Positions 62,822-64,000 of a DNA stretch of 64,000 bases are shown here, piece after piece (position 1 is the first letter of the stretch; each line of letters begins with the position of its first letter). Position numbers and translations under genes: made by a program. Source of the stretch: Hyperoplus lanceolatus (taxonomy: Eukaryota > Chordata > Actinopteri > Uranoscopiformes > Ammodytidae); the NCBI GenBank assembly GCA_026929865.2, contig CM049404.1, forward strand, positions 15,643,001 to 15,707,000, given 5' to 3'. The notes beneath the pieces are model-generated. The model saw only the letters and a program-made list of their open reading frames with translations. It was not told where the DNA came from and did not search any database.

Positions 62822-64000
62822 ATGGGCCAAAAAAGAGATATAACGGACTCTGAAAAGTCAAAAATTGTAAAAAGTCTTTCAGAGGGATGCAGCACTCTTG
62901 AAATTGCTAAGATATTGGGGTGTGACCACAGAACCATCAAACGTTTTGTTGCAAATAACCAACAAGGTCGCAAGAAACATATTGAGAAAAAAACTGCCAA
63001 ACTGCCAAAGACTTGAGAAGAATCAAACATGAAGCTACCAGGAACCCATTATCCTCCAGTTCTGCCATATTACAGAACTGCAACCTACCCGGAGTGCTCA
63101 GAAGTACAAGGTGTTCAATGCTTAGAGGCATGGCCAAGGTAAGGAAGGCTGAAACCCGACCACCACTGAGCAAAACACACAAGTTGAAACGTCAAGACTG
63201 GGTCAAGAAATATCTGAAGTAGGGCTGTCAACTTAACGCGTTAATTTCGATTAATTAATCACAGAAAAATTAACGCGATTAAAAAAATTAACGCAGATTA
63301 ATCGCACTTCTATAATGCCCTTTGACCCGGTGCAAAAGTGGTGCGTAGCTGCACCGAGCTGCACCTGAAGCAGACACAGCCCGCGCGGGTGAAAGGGAGA
63401 AAAGTAAAGAGAGAAACAGGGGGCCGAGGGCTCTATAGACGGTTTAATAAGCATGAAGGTAGGAAGACATCTTACTTTATTGATTTAGTGGGTGCAACAA
63501 TGTAGGCTAGGTTCAAAACAGTATCTCTCAATCTTTCTCCCCGTGTCTCAATTTTGTTAGCTAGCTGTCTCGTCGTCCGCGTAAACGTGTGTGTGTGTGT
63601 GTGTGTGTGTGGCGTGGTGTGTGTGTGTGTGTGTGTGTGTGCGCGTGCGTGCGTGTGTGTGTGTGCGTGTGTGTGTCTCTCAATATTTTTGCCTATGAGT
63701 ACGACGATGGTGAATGAATCGGCATAAGCATCTGTGGCAGTGCAGCGCTGTCTGTTGTGGAGACAGAAGTTACGAGAGACGGAGAGAGAGAGAGAGAGAC
63801 TAGCAGGCTATACAGCTGTTTATAAACAGGTATAAAAGTGTCATAAAAGTATGCGATTAATTTAGATTAATTAATCACAGAGCCTGTAATTAATTAGATT
63901 AATTTTTTTAATCGCTTGACAGCCCTAATCTGAAGATAGATTTTTCAAAGGTTTTATGGACTGATGACATGAGAGTGACTCTTGATGGACCAGATGGATG
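62822..64000 (+). pseudogene. Tc1-like transposase, frameshifted and interrupted
   Basis: Begins MGQKRDITDSEKSKIVKSL, a helix-turn-helix with GCSTLEIAKILGCDHRTIKR. A frameshift near 62995 moves the frame to one reading KDLRRIKHEATRNPLSSSSA and ending KRQDWVKKYLK at the hAT insertion (63220). After the hAT and its duplicated ATCTGAAG the same frame resumes as IDFSKVLWTDDMRVTLDGPD, which holds the first Asp of the DDE triad. The rest is outside the window. Confidence 0.87.
63220..63927. mobile_element. hAT-type non-autonomous element, copy 2
   Basis: Same family as 16852-18499: termini TAGGGCTGTCAA and TTGACAGCCCTA, exact 8-bp target duplication ATCTGAAG (63212-63219 and 63928-63935). 708 bp, lacking the 916-bp insertion of copy 1. 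It differs from copy 1 mainly in the GT array, with few substitutions elsewhere by eye. Confidence 0.93.

Larger units (their letters stand above)
62604..64000 (+). mobile_element. Tc1/mariner element, split by hAT copy 2 and cut by the window end
   Basis: After TA (62602-62603) the left end reads CACTGTGTGCACAATTATTA. A second related motif GGTGTGCATAATTATTAGGC at 62781-62800, about 177 bp inside, gives the IR/DR layout of Tc1-type transposons. The transposase starts at 62822. The hAT copy at 63220-63927 interrupts the coding region; the right end lies beyond the window. Confidence 0.88.

Overview
The window is vertebrate genomic DNA, almost certainly a spiny-rayed (percomorph) teleost. It holds an intronless rod-opsin gene, which in jawed vertebrates is the hallmark of the ray-finned-fish rh1 retrogene. 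It also holds a multi-exon MAGI1-type scaffold gene, long CA/GT and TA microsatellites, and fish-type transposons (hAT, Tc1, pogo-like, Harbinger-like and TTAA-target elements, a tRNA-derived SINE, LINE 3' ends).

Layout. 1-14000: gene-poor AT-rich DNA with two TIR elements that look pogo-related (219-1342 and 12710-13900), a SINE (3551-3731) with a near-perfect target duplication, a second SINE fragment, and long (GT)n and (TA)n arrays. 14013-14360: a common dispersed fish repeat just upstream of the opsin. 14711-16325: the rh1 rhodopsin gene on the + strand, with a plausible photoreceptor promoter (CRX- and NRL-like sites, TATA-like box), a 354-codon single-exon ORF and a poly(A) signal. 16844-20619: a nest of transposons, with a hAT inside a hAT and a LINE reverse transcriptase split by a TTAA element. 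22480-58458: magi1 on the - strand, tail-to-tail with rh1. 58459-64000: upstream magi1 intron with a LINE 3' end and a Tc1 element split by a second copy of the hAT seen at 16852.

magi1: 21 coding exons were joined by reading splice sites one by one. All phases close and give 1452 residues plus a stop. They cover the end of the guanylate-kinase-like domain, two WW domains, PDZ1-PDZ5 and the basic C-terminal tail ending in DLSI. The first exons (PDZ0 and most of the GuK domain) are outside the window.

The two genes are not known to work in one pathway. Rhodopsin is the rod photopigment; MAGI1 is a junction and synapse scaffold. The points most worth a second look are the E122Q rhodopsin, an intronic miRNA-like hairpin in magi1 (30188-30250), the nested transposons with exact target duplications, and the two pogo-like TIR families with internal palindromes. 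I saw no sign of a wholly new biological system. No alignment, folding or database search was run.
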